Positions 10,501 through 18,387 of a DNA stretch of 64,000 nucleotides are shown in pieces (the stretch's first letter is position 1; each line of letters opens with the position of its first letter). This DNA comes from CALMFG01 sp963666035 (GTDB taxonomy: Bacteria > Bacillota > Clostridia > Christensenellales > CALMFG01), in assembly GCA_963666035.2 (NCBI GenBank), contig CAXXJI010000007.1:372001-436000 (forward strand), given 5' to 3'. A program made the position numbers and the translations under genes. Under the pieces are notes generated by a model, which saw only the letters and a list, made by a program, of their open reading frames with translations, searched no databases and was not told where the DNA came from.

Positions 10501-11224
10501 GCAGGTCACATTTATGCCCAGTCTTTCCGGAGATTATCTGTTTAAAGTGGACGTGAGAAGCAAAGGAAGAGTCAAAACTGATATCACAGCAGAAGCGACC
10601 AATGAAGACAACGGATATCACTTAAAATCGATGGAAGACATAATGAAGCAAGCTGTGCCGGAGCCAAGTGCCGCGCTAATGCCTGAAGCAGAAGCGAGCT
10701 CAAGCCCGAGTACTGTGCCCAGTGGAGAATCCGTTGTGTCACCAAGTCTGAGTCCGAGTGAAACACCCGAGGCGTCAATCAACGGGTTGGATTATACTTT
10801 GACAATTGCCTTGGGAAGTGATGTATGCGTTGAGGACTTCATTGCGGTGGAGACAGCGATCGAAGACTTACCAAATGTTCTAGCGACTGGCAGGGTGCCG
10901 GTGGTGGTGCAATTGGGTGAAAGCAACTATATGGCGATGATCGGATATGAATTGGACGAGCAAGGCGAACTGGCAAGTCTCAGTCTGGCAGGCCAATCGG
11001 GAGAGATTATCTTGGGCGGAACAGAAGACATTGTCAAAGCGTGGTACTATATACCGGTTGAGCCCGAAGAGTCACCAAGCGCTTCACCTGAGACGAGTGC
11101 ATCGGCTGAGCCCAGTGTGTCAGTTGAACCGAGCAGTGAAGCTGCTCCCACGCCGAGCGAAAGTGAAGCGCCGGCGGTGAGTGAAACAGATCCGCCCGTA
11201 CCAACGGCAACACCCGCAGCATAA
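7550..11224 (+). CDS. Large secreted protein with alternating A/B beta repeats
   Basis: 1224 residues with a signal peptide (VWVIGCIFFLICLIPATLTYA, cleavage near residue 27); the start ATG follows GGAGGGGAAAG. Residues ~58-1020 are tandem modules of two kinds. A modules contain YSTNGKKY ... LP.VKKD..Y.IKV.VRT.GRT. B modules contain YRFSYREEG..KW...NK ... SF.P...G.Y.FKVEA...GR. Both resemble short Ig-like domains reminiscent of Y_Y_Y (triple tyrosine) motifs. Two Ser/Pro/Glu-rich linkers (~1040-1075 and the last ~55 residues) flank a globular segment. No LPXTG, dockerin or membrane anchor is visible, so it may be released or held non-covalently. Function unknown; adhesion or polymer binding is a guess. 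Confidence 0.85.
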   Translation: MELVGQKNKKVWVIGCIFFLICLIPATLTYAEELRVNNRALPAESVSLAIMDNETQFLATETVPLEITAEPNIDEDDMEFLVEFSTNGKKYSALDETGWQDFVPTSGNMMRVNQVLPVLKKDSKVYIKVSVRTKGRTTIDQDDMIAIDAYLVMPLIGVSLDSVGNNSASQVIPEAGITLTASAENKPGYMEIPTYRFSYREEGSIKWICINKAFSTDSAISFLPKKEGTYYFKVEGMSLGRKAKTGDVIGFDYQAYLLSNTAEPVKGIYDLIPDEKDYENGDTVSLDMRIDQNIHDDPVEYQLLYSTNGKRFKPMNKEYIPLNITARLALHDYGTILVSDLPAVKKDTIYYLKVQVRTVGRTEKTPDAFAMTQVEFKPAFPVEEREVTVTDVGDNSAEQSIGGGITLVADSRPDTEYRFGYQMLGDTKWAYVNKGWNVENSISFVPTKDGRYRFCVEARNLGRTTVDTTDITDDYFGLYSGSLGAVSAQITSSEIAYTNDPEGIDVSVLVSAEGNGASSGVNTYDLQISYSTNGKKYTVVPGYEWREFGPSVTEDASTLITLPGVKKDTHYWVKLEVKTSDHALTDVFDICELDVYMIDPLAGMVSFESNASGGTRLLPNKEDTLSLTALASGDAVYKFYYRISGTEKWKPISSKSVVENQAFFRSTTEGAYEFKAEATAMGRKSKTADVSEQLGEAIDIWFGAMPADTLEMIIADDDNDYIIGQDTEMNLLLTAAGNEAGMEYQIVYSNNGGKSYKVLSAWQPLTSSDSFADTVPCTLPSAKGDAGYLIKAQVRSAGRIKVDAESDVAEIWILTQEREVTTTLTIPGKVYEYSDIIMSNIAISEPAEGTVEYQLQYSKDGKRWYTLSAHDWSTYNDMGYGSINVGLSLIELCGDTDVSIKLNARMKNGTRIEDFSIDSLSMYNIAPVVTASLTASPSGEEYITLTTTAGDGGYDHSKEYQYSYALAGQSKTTWVPFTSWAGSAQVTFMPSLSGDYLFKVDVRSKGRVKTDITAEATNEDNGYHLKSMEDIMKQAVPEPSAALMPEAEASSSPSTVPSGESVVSPSLSPSETPEASINGLDYTLTIALGSDVCVEDFIAVETAIEDLPNVLATGRVPVVVQLGESNYMAMIGYELDEQGELASLSLAGQSGEIILGGTEDIVKAWYYIPVEPEESPSASPETSASAEPSVSVEPSSEAAPTPSESEAPAVSETDPPVPTATPAA
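7721..10610 (+). repeat. Alternating A/B protein repeats (about nine units)
   Basis: Unit order is A1-B1-A2-B2-A3-B3-A4-A5-B5, each unit about 90-125 residues. A units are marked by a YSTNGK-type turn and a later VRT.GRT; B units by KW..(I/V)(N/S)K and a later GR(K/T). One B unit is missing between A4 and A5. Divergence between copies is high, so the DNA is not a perfect repeat. Confidence 0.7.
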
Positions 11225-11239
11225 GAAAATATGATAACG

Positions 11240-11270
11240 GCCCCGTCACGTTTGGCGGGGCTGTATTTAT
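11240..11270 (+). terminator. Terminator of the 7550 gene
   Basis: GCCCCG and CGGGGC form a six-pair GC-rich stem around a ten-base loop, followed by a T-rich but interrupted tail. Confidence 0.65.
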
Positions 11271-11368
11271 ATTTTGACGAAAAGCCAAAGAGCAGAAAAA
11301 AACATGCGAAATTGGCGTATAGGATAAACCAATTTGAAATGTAAGCCATGGTGGATAATGACAAGAGA

Positions 11369-11377
11369 TGATATAAT
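11369..11377 (+). promoter_or_regulatory. Extended -10 promoter candidate for HAD gene
   Basis: TGATATAAT about 80 bases before the start codon. A second candidate sits just downstream: TTGACT at 11389, 17-base spacer, then TATAGG. Confidence 0.4.
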
Positions 11378-11458
11378 AGCGCGATGATTGACTTAACGCT
11401 GGGTGTAGAATATAGGACTTTGGATTTTTTATGGTTAAGGGAATAGAATGGGGGCTGT

Positions 11459-12037
11459 ATGAATTTTGTTTTTGATATCGGTAATGTATTGATCGATTTT
11501 AAACCGGAGATTTTCTTAAAAGGTTTATTTGAAAATCCGATGGTCAGGGATATTATCAATAAAACAATCTTTAAGAGTGAAGAGTGGCTTGAGCTGGACA
11601 GAGGAACGATTTCTGCCAAAGAAGCGGAAGCCCGATTCTGCCAAAGACAACCGGAATATCGCCGGCAGATAAGGGAAACAATGGATAGAATCCCTGAGAT
11701 GCTGACACCGATTGTGGATACGGCCGCATTACTGCCCCAGATTAAAGCGGCTGGGCATGGACTCTATTTTCTTTCCAATTATCATCAGGACTTAAGCCGC
11801 TATGTGCAAAGACAATATGATTTTTTCAAGCACTTTGACGGCGGAGTCTTTTCATGCTGTGTCCATCTGATTAAACCCGACATAGAGATATATCGGCATT
11901 TTTTAAACCAGTACGGGCTTGCGCCGGAAACATGCCTGTTTATTGATGACACAAGCGCCAATGTGAACGCAGCCAATAAAGCGGGTATGCAGGGTGTTTT
12001 ATATACCGATGCAGAGGATTTACTCGGGCTGATATAG
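11459..12037 (+). CDS. HAD-IA family hydrolase (YihX-like)
   Basis: 192 residues. HAD motif I is FDIGNVLIDF with the nucleophile Asp6; the glycine in place of the second Asp is the usual form in the YihX/epoxide-hydrolase-like branch. Motif II is FLSNYH, motif III Lys in LIKPDIEIY, motif IV LFIDDTSANVNAA. Probably a cytosolic sugar-phosphate or nucleotide phosphatase; the substrate cannot be told from sequence. It appears to be transcribed alone. The start ATG follows GGGGGCTGT, a weak SD. Confidence 0.85.
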   Translation: MNFVFDIGNVLIDFKPEIFLKGLFENPMVRDIINKTIFKSEEWLELDRGTISAKEAEARFCQRQPEYRRQIRETMDRIPEMLTPIVDTAALLPQIKAAGHGLYFLSNYHQDLSRYVQRQYDFFKHFDGGVFSCCVHLIKPDIEIYRHFLNQYGLAPETCLFIDDTSANVNAANKAGMQGVLYTDAEDLLGLI

Positions 12038-12219
12038 GTTTTTTGTACGGTGCCAAAAACTTGCGGACAAGGCGCTGCCGCAGATGAAAGGTACACATGT
12101 AATAAAGTATAGACATTTACCAGCCAAGATGATAACATATCAATAACCTTTAACTGTGTTCTGCGAAACCGGAAGGTTCCTCATTTTCTTTCTAGACATT
12201 CCTTGTAAGGTTTTCGCGC

Positions 12220-12243
12220 GCACATGCGTGTTTTTTTATGTGC
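12220..12243 (+). promoter_or_regulatory. Possible leader hairpin before uracil permease
   Basis: GCACAT (12220) can pair with ATGTGC (12238). A competing small hairpin CAC-atgc-GTG is followed by seven Ts. The overlap could allow attenuation, but no PyrR-binding loop or known riboswitch core is recognisable. Confidence 0.25.
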
Positions 12244-12283
12244 AAAAAGGTTAGAAAAAATCATATTTTAGGAGGGTAGTAGT

Positions 12284-13666
12284 TTGGAAAAAATTAAAGA
12301 GTACGGCTTAGGTAAGGTGTTGCTGCTTGGATTCCAGCATATGCTGGCGATGTTCGGGGCTACGGTGCTTGTGCCGATTCTAACCGGCCTCAGCATTCCT
12401 GTCACCCTGTTTGCAGCAGGTGTGGGCACATTGATTTTCCACCTGATAACCGGAAGAAAAGTGCCGGTTTTCTTAGGCTCAAGTTTTGCTTTTTTAAGTG
12501 TTATCTTTGTGGTATCGGAGATGTACAACGGAGACCTGGCCTATGCTACGGGCGGTATTTTAGTCGCAGGCCTTGTCTATCTGGTGCTGGCGGCGCTGGT
12601 ATATTTTCTGGGTGTCGAAAAGGTGAGGACACTGCTTCCGCCTGTAGTCACCGGTCCAATCATCATGGTGATCGGATTAAAGCTTGTACCGAGTGCGATA
12701 GCAAATGCTTCGACCAACTGGATGTTGGCAAGCATTGCGATTTTGGTTGTTATCATTGTTTCAATTTTCTTAAAAGGCTTCTTCAAACTAGTACCCATTC
12801 TATTCGGCTTGGTGATTTCATATATCGTGGCCATCTGTATGGGACAGGTAGATTTCAGTGCCATTAGTTCCACAGCGTGGTTCCAGGTGCCCGATTTCAT
12901 GCTGCCGAAGTTCTCGTGGGCGGCAGTGCTGACAGTGGCGCCGATTGCGTTTGTTACCTTTATGGAACATATCGGCGACATCACCACCAACGGCGCGGTC
13001 GTTGGAAAAGACTTCATCAAAGAACCCGGCCTGCACAGAACCCTGATCGGCGATGGCCTTGCTACCGCTTTTGCGGGACTGATCGGCGCGCCGGCCAACA
13101 CCACCTATTCGGAAAACACCGGTGTTCTGGCTATGACCAAAATGTATAATCCGGTGGTGTTGCAAATCGCGGCACTATTTGCGATTGTTCTGGCGTTTAT
13201 CGGAAAATTCTCCGGCTTTTTGTATACCGTGCCGACATCAATTATCGGCGGTATCAGCATGATGCTTTACGGCATGATCGCCAGCATCGGGCTTAGAACG
13301 CTTGCGGATGCAGACTTGGATTTCACACACAGCCGCAACCTCATCATCGTCAGCTTGATTTTGGTGGTGGGTCTCGGCACGGAGATTTCAGGTATCGCAG
13401 TACCTGCCGGCGCCATCATCGTGATGGTGGTTGCATTGCTTTTGGCTGGCTTTGTATGGTCATTGTTCAGCAAAATCATCAAAAATGAAAAAACCGGCAA
13501 AGTATTGACGCTGGTCAGTGTTTTGGTTATTCTGGCTGTCAGTGTGGTGCTGATTTCGATGGGTGCCTTTGACGCGCTGCTTGGCGGAGCCACCGTGGTC
13601 AGCGGATTGTTCCTTGCGGCGGTGATTGGTGTACTCCTAAACATTATTTTGCCCAAAACCGTATAA
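12284..13666 (+). CDS. uraA: Uracil permease (NCS2 family)
   Basis: 460 residues with about 14 membrane segments. Hallmarks of the NCS2/UraA family are QHMLAMFGATVLVPILTG near the N-terminus, GSSFAF, the segment MEHIGDITTNGAVVGKD carrying the substrate-binding Glu, and NTTYSENTGVLAMT carrying the second conserved Glu. The EHIGD form matches Gram-positive PyrP/UraA uracil permeases. It would import uracil with protons. The start codon is TTG, seven bases after GGAGGG. It stands alone, with a long leader and a strong terminator. A xanthine substrate is less likely but not excluded. Confidence 0.88.
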   Translation: MEKIKEYGLGKVLLLGFQHMLAMFGATVLVPILTGLSIPVTLFAAGVGTLIFHLITGRKVPVFLGSSFAFLSVIFVVSEMYNGDLAYATGGILVAGLVYLVLAALVYFLGVEKVRTLLPPVVTGPIIMVIGLKLVPSAIANASTNWMLASIAILVVIIVSIFLKGFFKLVPILFGLVISYIVAICMGQVDFSAISSTAWFQVPDFMLPKFSWAAVLTVAPIAFVTFMEHIGDITTNGAVVGKDFIKEPGLHRTLIGDGLATAFAGLIGAPANTTYSENTGVLAMTKMYNPVVLQIAALFAIVLAFIGKFSGFLYTVPTSIIGGISMMLYGMIASIGLRTLADADLDFTHSRNLIIVSLILVVGLGTEISGIAVPAGAIIVMVVALLLAGFVWSLFSKIIKNEKTGKVLTLVSVLVILAVSVVLISMGAFDALLGGATVVSGLFLAAVIGVLLNIILPKTV

Positions 13667-13678
13667 TAGATAAAAGAT

Positions 13679-13709
13679 AAAAAAGCATGTCTTCGGGCAT
13701 GCTTTTTTT
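13679..13709 (+). terminator. Terminator with UUCG tetraloop after uraA
   Basis: GCATGTC and GGCATGC pair around TTCG, flanked by an A-run and seven Ts: a canonical rho-independent terminator. Confidence 0.9.
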
Positions 13710-13876
13710 GATATTTGATTTCTTTTTGATCAATGAAGAGCATAATGCAGTTTTATCGTTTTTAATCGACAGGGAATTTTTTCTTGTTGAATGTCGAGAC
13801 GGGTGCTAAACTATTATTATTGTAAATCGTACTGGATATGTGTGTGCTTTTAAAAATCTGATGACGATGGTGGCCC

Positions 13877-15346
13877 ATGTTATTTAATTCATACGTCTTT
13901 ATATTTTTGTTTTTACCGATCACACTGATCGGCTATTACCTGTTAAACCGATTTAAGCGGTATACCATCGCGCAAGCTTATTTGTTTGCGGCATCACTCT
14001 TCTTTTATGCCTATTTTAATATCGCTTATCTTTGGATCATCATAGCCAGTATTTTGTTTAACTATACCGCTAGCCGTCTGCTGCACAAGCCATACGCAAA
14101 AGCAGTACGAAAATTGGTTTTAATCATTGCTCTGCTTTGTAATGTCGGGCTTTTTGTATATTTTAAGTATTCAAATTTTCTCGTTAACAACATTAATGCA
14201 GTGTTTAAAACGACCTTTTTCTTAGAAAAGATTTTACTTCCTCTGGGTATCAGCTTCTTTTCGTTCCAGCAAGTGTCATATGTAATTGATACCTATCGAA
14301 GAGAAGTGCCTGAATATTCGTTTATCAATTATGCCACATTTGTGGCGTTCTTCCCGCAATTGATTGCAGGGCCTATAGTTCTGCATGACGAGATTATCCC
14401 GCAGTTTGAGGATAAGGAGAATAAGAGGTTTAATTTTGACAATTTCTCGAAAGGCATTTATGCGTTTGCATTCGGACTTGCAAAGAAAGTTTTAGTCGCT
14501 GATTTTTTTGGCAAGATTGTGACGCGCGGGTATGCCAACTTAAACGGGCTGGATTCCTTCAGCGCTGTCGCGGTGATACTGGCATACACCATACAGATCT
14601 ACTTTGACTTCAGCGGATATTGTGATATGGCCACCGGGCTCGGCCTGATGTTCAATATCAATATTCCCATGAACTTCAATTCTCCCTACCGTGCGGACAG
14701 CATCAACGATTTTTGGAAAAGATGGCATATGACGCTGACACGGTTCTTTAAGCGTTATCTGTACTTTCCTTTGGGAGGAAATCGGAAGGGAACGATCAGA
14801 ACTTATCTTAACATGTTTATCGTTTTTTTAGTCAGCGGAATCTGGCACGGCGCAAATTGGACATTTATTCTGTGGGGTATGCTTCATGGACTGGCTGCTG
14901 TGGTCAATCGGTTACTTGAAAAGCCGATTCAGAAAATACCGAAAGCCGTCAATTGGCTGGTTACGTTTGTATTTGTCAATATCACCTGGGTATACTTCCG
15001 CGCACCATCCATTTCGGCGGCTAATTTGCTTTTGAAAAAAGTAGGGGCGTGCGATTTTTCCGGCCCAATCGTTGGCATCGTCAATGCTGCACGGCCAAAG
15101 TTTTTGCTCAGTATCATCGACTATTTTGGAAATGGACGGTTTAGCATGGCGGCAATACCCGATATCATCTATCTGCCCATAGTTTTGCTGCTCGCGGTGT
15201 TTGCGTCGGTAAAATTGAAAAACACCAATGAGCGGATCGATACATTTAAACCCAATGTGAGTGGTATTCTTGTCACTGTATTTTTGTTGACGGTGTCCAT
15301 CATATCACTTTCGGGGGTCAGCGAGTTTTTGTATTTTAATTTTTAG
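13877..15346 (+). CDS. MBOAT-family O-acyltransferase (AlgI/DltB-like)
   Basis: 489 residues with about 11 membrane helices. Family motifs are QLIAGPIVLHDEIIPQ, YFDFSGYCDMATGLGLMF, FWKRWHMTL, RYLYFPLGGNR and SGIWHGANWTF, with the catalytic His at residue 324. AlgI-type enzymes transfer acetyl groups across the membrane to exported polysaccharides or wall polymers. The adjacent downstream gene encodes an SGNH-type protein, the usual partner. With no alginate or dlt genes in view, the acceptor is probably a surface glycan, but this is inferred. The start ATG follows a weak SD (GATGGTGG). Confidence 0.9.
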   Translation: MLFNSYVFIFLFLPITLIGYYLLNRFKRYTIAQAYLFAASLFFYAYFNIAYLWIIIASILFNYTASRLLHKPYAKAVRKLVLIIALLCNVGLFVYFKYSNFLVNNINAVFKTTFFLEKILLPLGISFFSFQQVSYVIDTYRREVPEYSFINYATFVAFFPQLIAGPIVLHDEIIPQFEDKENKRFNFDNFSKGIYAFAFGLAKKVLVADFFGKIVTRGYANLNGLDSFSAVAVILAYTIQIYFDFSGYCDMATGLGLMFNINIPMNFNSPYRADSINDFWKRWHMTLTRFFKRYLYFPLGGNRKGTIRTYLNMFIVFLVSGIWHGANWTFILWGMLHGLAAVVNRLLEKPIQKIPKAVNWLVTFVFVNITWVYFRAPSISAANLLLKKVGACDFSGPIVGIVNAARPKFLLSIIDYFGNGRFSMAAIPDIIYLPIVLLLAVFASVKLKNTNERIDTFKPNVSGILVTVFLLTVSIISLSGVSEFLYFNF

Positions 15347-15358
15347 GAGAAAGCAGTG

Positions 15359-16429
15359 ATGGAAACAAAGCGCTGGACAATTATTGTGCTGACCGCGGCG
15401 GCATTTATCCTCGTACTCGTTGTGATGCTGACCGGCATCATTGATCCATATTTTCACTATAAAAGTGCGGCTGGCGATGGCTATGAGATATCCAACGAAA
15501 TATATCAAAATCCCGGCATCGCTAAGCATTTCGATTTCAATGCGGCGTTGATTGGCTCGTCCATGGCTCAGAATTTCAAGACGTCGGAGTTTGACAAAAA
15601 ATACGATGTAAAGACTGTGAAACTAACCTATTCCGCGGCCTATGCTAAAAACTATAAAATCATCATGGATATCGCTGCGAAGGACCGAGATTTGGAAAAG
15701 GTTTTTTGGTGTATGGACATCTATTCGTTTGTTCAGCCGGCCGATGAAACACGCTATGATTTGCCCGACTACCTTTATGATGATCGTATTTTAAACGACG
15801 TTAGCTATGTGCTGAACAAGGATATCATTACAGAAGATTTAAAAGTATTATCTCGAAAGCAAAGCGGGATACCCACCACAACATTTGATGATGCCTATGC
15901 ATGGTATAGTGATTATATAGACGCATTTAACGTAAAAACGCTGGCGGAAAACCAAATCAGGGTGCGGCAGAAAAAACCGCAGACGCCGTTGCCGGAAGAT
16001 TACTTTATACAGATGGCAGAGGATAATCTTAACCTCAATATCCTGCCGGTTATCGACAATCATCCGGATACCGAGTTTATTATCTTTTATCCGCCTTACA
16101 GTATCCTAACCTGGGATAACTTACGAATCAGCGGCGAACTGGATGCATATCTTTATGCGATGACATATATCACCGAAGCATTGCTGACGAAAGATAATGT
16201 GGAGTTGTATTCTTTCCAAGATGTGGAGCAAATTATTTGTGATCTTACGCTGTATAAAGATTTTACGCATTATCATCCGGATATTAACAGTCTGATTGTA
16301 GAAGAGCTGGGAGATACCGCTTTTGAAGTAACAAAGAATAATTATATGGACAAAATGGGGGAGCTTGAGCGTATTATCGACCAAACGGATCTGGATGTCT
16401 TGCTGACATCTTATTTGGACGTGCCGTAA
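15359..16429 (+). CDS. SGNH-type partner of the AlgI-like acyltransferase
   Basis: 356 residues, with an N-terminal membrane anchor (WTIIVLTAAAFILVLVVML) and an extracytoplasmic domain. G-S-S-M at residues 66-69 could supply the nucleophilic Ser, and DFTH near residues 301-304 is the D-x-x-H dyad of SGNH hydrolases and transferases. It begins 12 bases after the acyltransferase gene with GGAGA upstream, so the two are cotranscribed. By analogy with AlgJ/AlgX/DltD it would complete acetyl transfer outside the cell. Sequence similarity to named members is low. A GTG three bases upstream is an alternative start. Confidence 0.7.
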   Translation: METKRWTIIVLTAAAFILVLVVMLTGIIDPYFHYKSAAGDGYEISNEIYQNPGIAKHFDFNAALIGSSMAQNFKTSEFDKKYDVKTVKLTYSAAYAKNYKIIMDIAAKDRDLEKVFWCMDIYSFVQPADETRYDLPDYLYDDRILNDVSYVLNKDIITEDLKVLSRKQSGIPTTTFDDAYAWYSDYIDAFNVKTLAENQIRVRQKKPQTPLPEDYFIQMAEDNLNLNILPVIDNHPDTEFIIFYPPYSILTWDNLRISGELDAYLYAMTYITEALLTKDNVELYSFQDVEQIICDLTLYKDFTHYHPDINSLIVEELGDTAFEVTKNNYMDKMGELERIIDQTDLDVLLTSYLDVP

Positions 16430-16511
16430 GACAGTGAAACATTGAATAATAAGATAAAAAAAGCGGGGGGAAAAGGATATGGTTTTTATAGATGCGCGGA
16501 TGGGCCATGTT

Positions 16512-16520
16512 TGATATAAT
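16512..16520 (+). promoter_or_regulatory. Extended -10 promoter of iclR-type gene
   Basis: TGATATAAT ends 32 bases before the regulator's ATG; no clear -35. Confidence 0.5.
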
Positions 16521-16552
16521 CTCTCTATGGAAACGAAGAATTGGGAGAAAGC

Positions 16553-17308
16553 ATGAATAATATGACGCTGCAAACAGTGGACAGGGCTTTGGCCGTGCTG
16601 GAGATGCTGGCTATTCAGCCGATGAACATTCAGGAACTGGAAGTAAAAACCGGCTGGAATCGTACCACCGTGACCCGGCTGGTGCAGACATTGGCTGCGC
16701 GGGAGTATATTGAAAAAGCAGAGACAACGAATCGCTACAGGGTTGGGCTTAAGGTCGTGGAGATTGGCAGTATTCGGCTGAATCAGATGGAGCTGAAAAC
16801 CGAAGCGATCCCTTTCCTGCGGGAACTTTCACAGAAGCTGAATCAGGTATGTCACATGGGCCAGTTGTCTCACGGCGAAGTGGTCTATATCGAAAAAATA
16901 GAGCCGATTGCTTCGATACGTATGTATTCAGCCATCGGGAAACGTGTGCCGATGCATACCACGGCGTTGGGTAAAATGCTGGCCAGCGATCTTGCGGATG
17001 ATGAGATTCTATCCATTCTTGAGCGTAAAGGGATGCGAAGATATACCGATCATACGATTGTGGATGAAAAAGCTTATCTGGAAGAGATTGCACGCGTGCG
17101 GTCGCAAGGGTATGCGACGGATAACGCTGAAAATGAGGCGGATATTTACTGTATCGCGGCACCGGTGAAAGATTACCGCGGAATCATCATCGCGGCAATC
17201 AGCACCACAAATATTACAAATAAGCGTCCGCCTGATGCCGAGGTTATTGCATCGGTGCAAAGCACAGGGCTTAATATATCGCGGCGCATGGGATATGATG
17301 ATAAGTAG
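16553..17308 (+). CDS. IclR-family transcriptional regulator of the uronate genes
   Basis: 251 residues. An N-terminal winged helix-turn-helix (TVDRALAVLEML ... TGWNRTTVTRLVQTLAAREYI) is followed by an IclR effector domain (HGEVVYIEKIEP, HTTALGKMLAS, RSQGYATDNAE, AAPVKDYRGIIIAAIS). The ATG at 16553 follows GGGAGAAAG. IclR members commonly repress uronate/KDG genes (the KdgR type). The kdgA promoter starts 30 bases downstream and contains a palindrome. I infer that KDG or a related 2-keto-3-deoxy acid is the inducer. A terminator after the gene separates it from kdgA. Confidence 0.9.
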   Translation: MNNMTLQTVDRALAVLEMLAIQPMNIQELEVKTGWNRTTVTRLVQTLAAREYIEKAETTNRYRVGLKVVEIGSIRLNQMELKTEAIPFLRELSQKLNQVCHMGQLSHGEVVYIEKIEPIASIRMYSAIGKRVPMHTTALGKMLASDLADDEILSILERKGMRRYTDHTIVDEKAYLEEIARVRSQGYATDNAENEADIYCIAAPVKDYRGIIIAAISTTNITNKRPPDAEVIASVQSTGLNISRRMGYDDK

Positions 17309-17310
17309 GA

Positions 17311-17332
17311 GCGGGTTTTACCCGCTTTTTTT
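17311..17332 (+). terminator. Terminator after iclR-type gene
   Basis: GCGGG-tttta-CCCGC followed by seven Ts. Confidence 0.9.
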
Positions 17333-17334
17333 AT

Positions 17335-17363
17335 TTGACAAAAAAGACAAGGCGGGATATGAT
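17335..17363 (+). promoter_or_regulatory. Strong sigma-A-type promoter of kdgA-kdgK
   Basis: TTGACA (17335-17340), an exact 17-base spacer, then TATGAT (17358-17363). The -10 overlaps an ATGTTCATA half-site, so a repressor bound here would block RNA polymerase. Confidence 0.8.
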
Positions 17364-17383
17364 GTTCATATATAGGGCTATAC

Positions 17384-17398
17384 GTTCATATAATGAAC
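17384..17398. promoter_or_regulatory. Palindromic operator, likely for the IclR regulator
   Basis: GTTCAT-ATA-ATGAAC is a perfect 6-3-6 inverted repeat just downstream of the expected transcription start. A further half-site ATGTTCAT lies at 17362-17369, and the distal arm continues to ATGAACAT. Two sites 22 bases apart (two helical turns) suit an IclR tetramer. Assignment to the neighbouring regulator is inferred. Confidence 0.65.
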
Positions 17399-17414
17399 AT
17401 GAAGGGAGAAGAAT

Positions 17415-18377
17415 ATGACTGCGTTAGAGAGAATTGGGCTTTTGGGTTTGGTTCCCGTGGTGGTCTTTGATGATATCGAAGATGCATTGCCGACCGCAAA
17501 AGCGATGGTGGACGGTGGTTTGCCGGTAATGGAAATCACATTGCGTACGGCACAGGGGCTGCCTGCGATAAAAAAGATCAGCGACGCATATCCTGAAATA
17601 CTCATGGGGGCAGGCACTGTGCTTTCAGTGGAGCAGGCGAAAGATGCGGTCGAAGCAGGGGCCAAATTCATTGTATCTCCGGGGCTGAATGATGATGTCG
17701 TAAAATGGTGCCTGAACCATGATGTACCAATTACGCCAGGATGCGCTACGCCGACCGAGATTGAACACGCCTTAGGGCAGGGGTTGAAGGTTCTTAAGTT
17801 TTTTCCCGCCAGTTTATACGGTGGCATTGAGGGTTGTAAAGCGCTATACGGGCCGTATCGTATGATCAAATTTATCCCGACGGGCGGTGTAGGTTTAAAC
17901 AATTTAGCTGAGTACGCCGATAAATCTTTTATCCACGCCATCGGCGGCGGGTGGCTCTGCAGCCCAAAGGATATGAAGGATAAAAACTATTCGAATATCA
18001 CCAAAACCATCAAAGCATCTATAAATGTTCTGCTGGGCTTTGAATTGGCACATATCGGAATGAATGCCCAAAGCGAAGCGAAAGCGATGGAAATTGCCGA
18101 AAAAATTGATGGTATTTTTGGGTTCGGTGTAAAACCCGGAGCTAGCTCCGTTTTCGCTGGGACGGGTTTTGAGATCATGAAAAACATGGGCAAAGGTCAG
18201 TATGGTCATATCGCGATTCGAACAAATCATATTGAACGGGCGATATACTATTTAGAAATGCGCGGGTTTGAGATGGACACAGCGACTAAAAAAGAAAAAG
18301 AGGGAAAACTAATGGCTGTTTACTTATCATCGAAAAATGATATTGGTGGGTTCGCCATTCATTTGGTGCAAAAATAG
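17415..18377 (+). CDS. kdgA: KDPG aldolase fused to a C-terminal VOC-like domain
   Basis: 320 residues; a normal KDPG/KHG aldolase has about 210. Residues 1-~205 are the aldolase: Glu40 in VMEITLRT, GAGTVL, SPGLNDD, TPGCATPTEI and the Schiff-base Lys128 in LKFFPA. It cleaves 2-keto-3-deoxy-6-phosphogluconate to pyruvate and glyceraldehyde-3-phosphate. Residues ~210-320 add a domain (ELAHIGMNAQS..., GHIAIRTNHIERAIYYLEMRGF, GFAIHLVQ) with the look of a vicinal-oxygen-chelate fold. The SD GAAGGGAG precedes the ATG, and kdgK follows ten bases after. The role of the extra domain is unknown; allosteric binding or lactonase/epimerase-like chemistry are possibilities. Confidence 0.9.
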   Translation: MTALERIGLLGLVPVVVFDDIEDALPTAKAMVDGGLPVMEITLRTAQGLPAIKKISDAYPEILMGAGTVLSVEQAKDAVEAGAKFIVSPGLNDDVVKWCLNHDVPITPGCATPTEIEHALGQGLKVLKFFPASLYGGIEGCKALYGPYRMIKFIPTGGVGLNNLAEYADKSFIHAIGGGWLCSPKDMKDKNYSNITKTIKASINVLLGFELAHIGMNAQSEAKAMEIAEKIDGIFGFGVKPGASSVFAGTGFEIMKNMGKGQYGHIAIRTNHIERAIYYLEMRGFEMDTATKKEKEGKLMAVYLSSKNDIGGFAIHLVQK

Positions 18378-18387
18378 GAGGTATATT

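Noticed and set aside
12038..12283. Purine, PreQ1 or PyrR leader element before uracil permease
   Set aside because: No consensus core or PyrR-binding loop could be identified; only generic hairpins.
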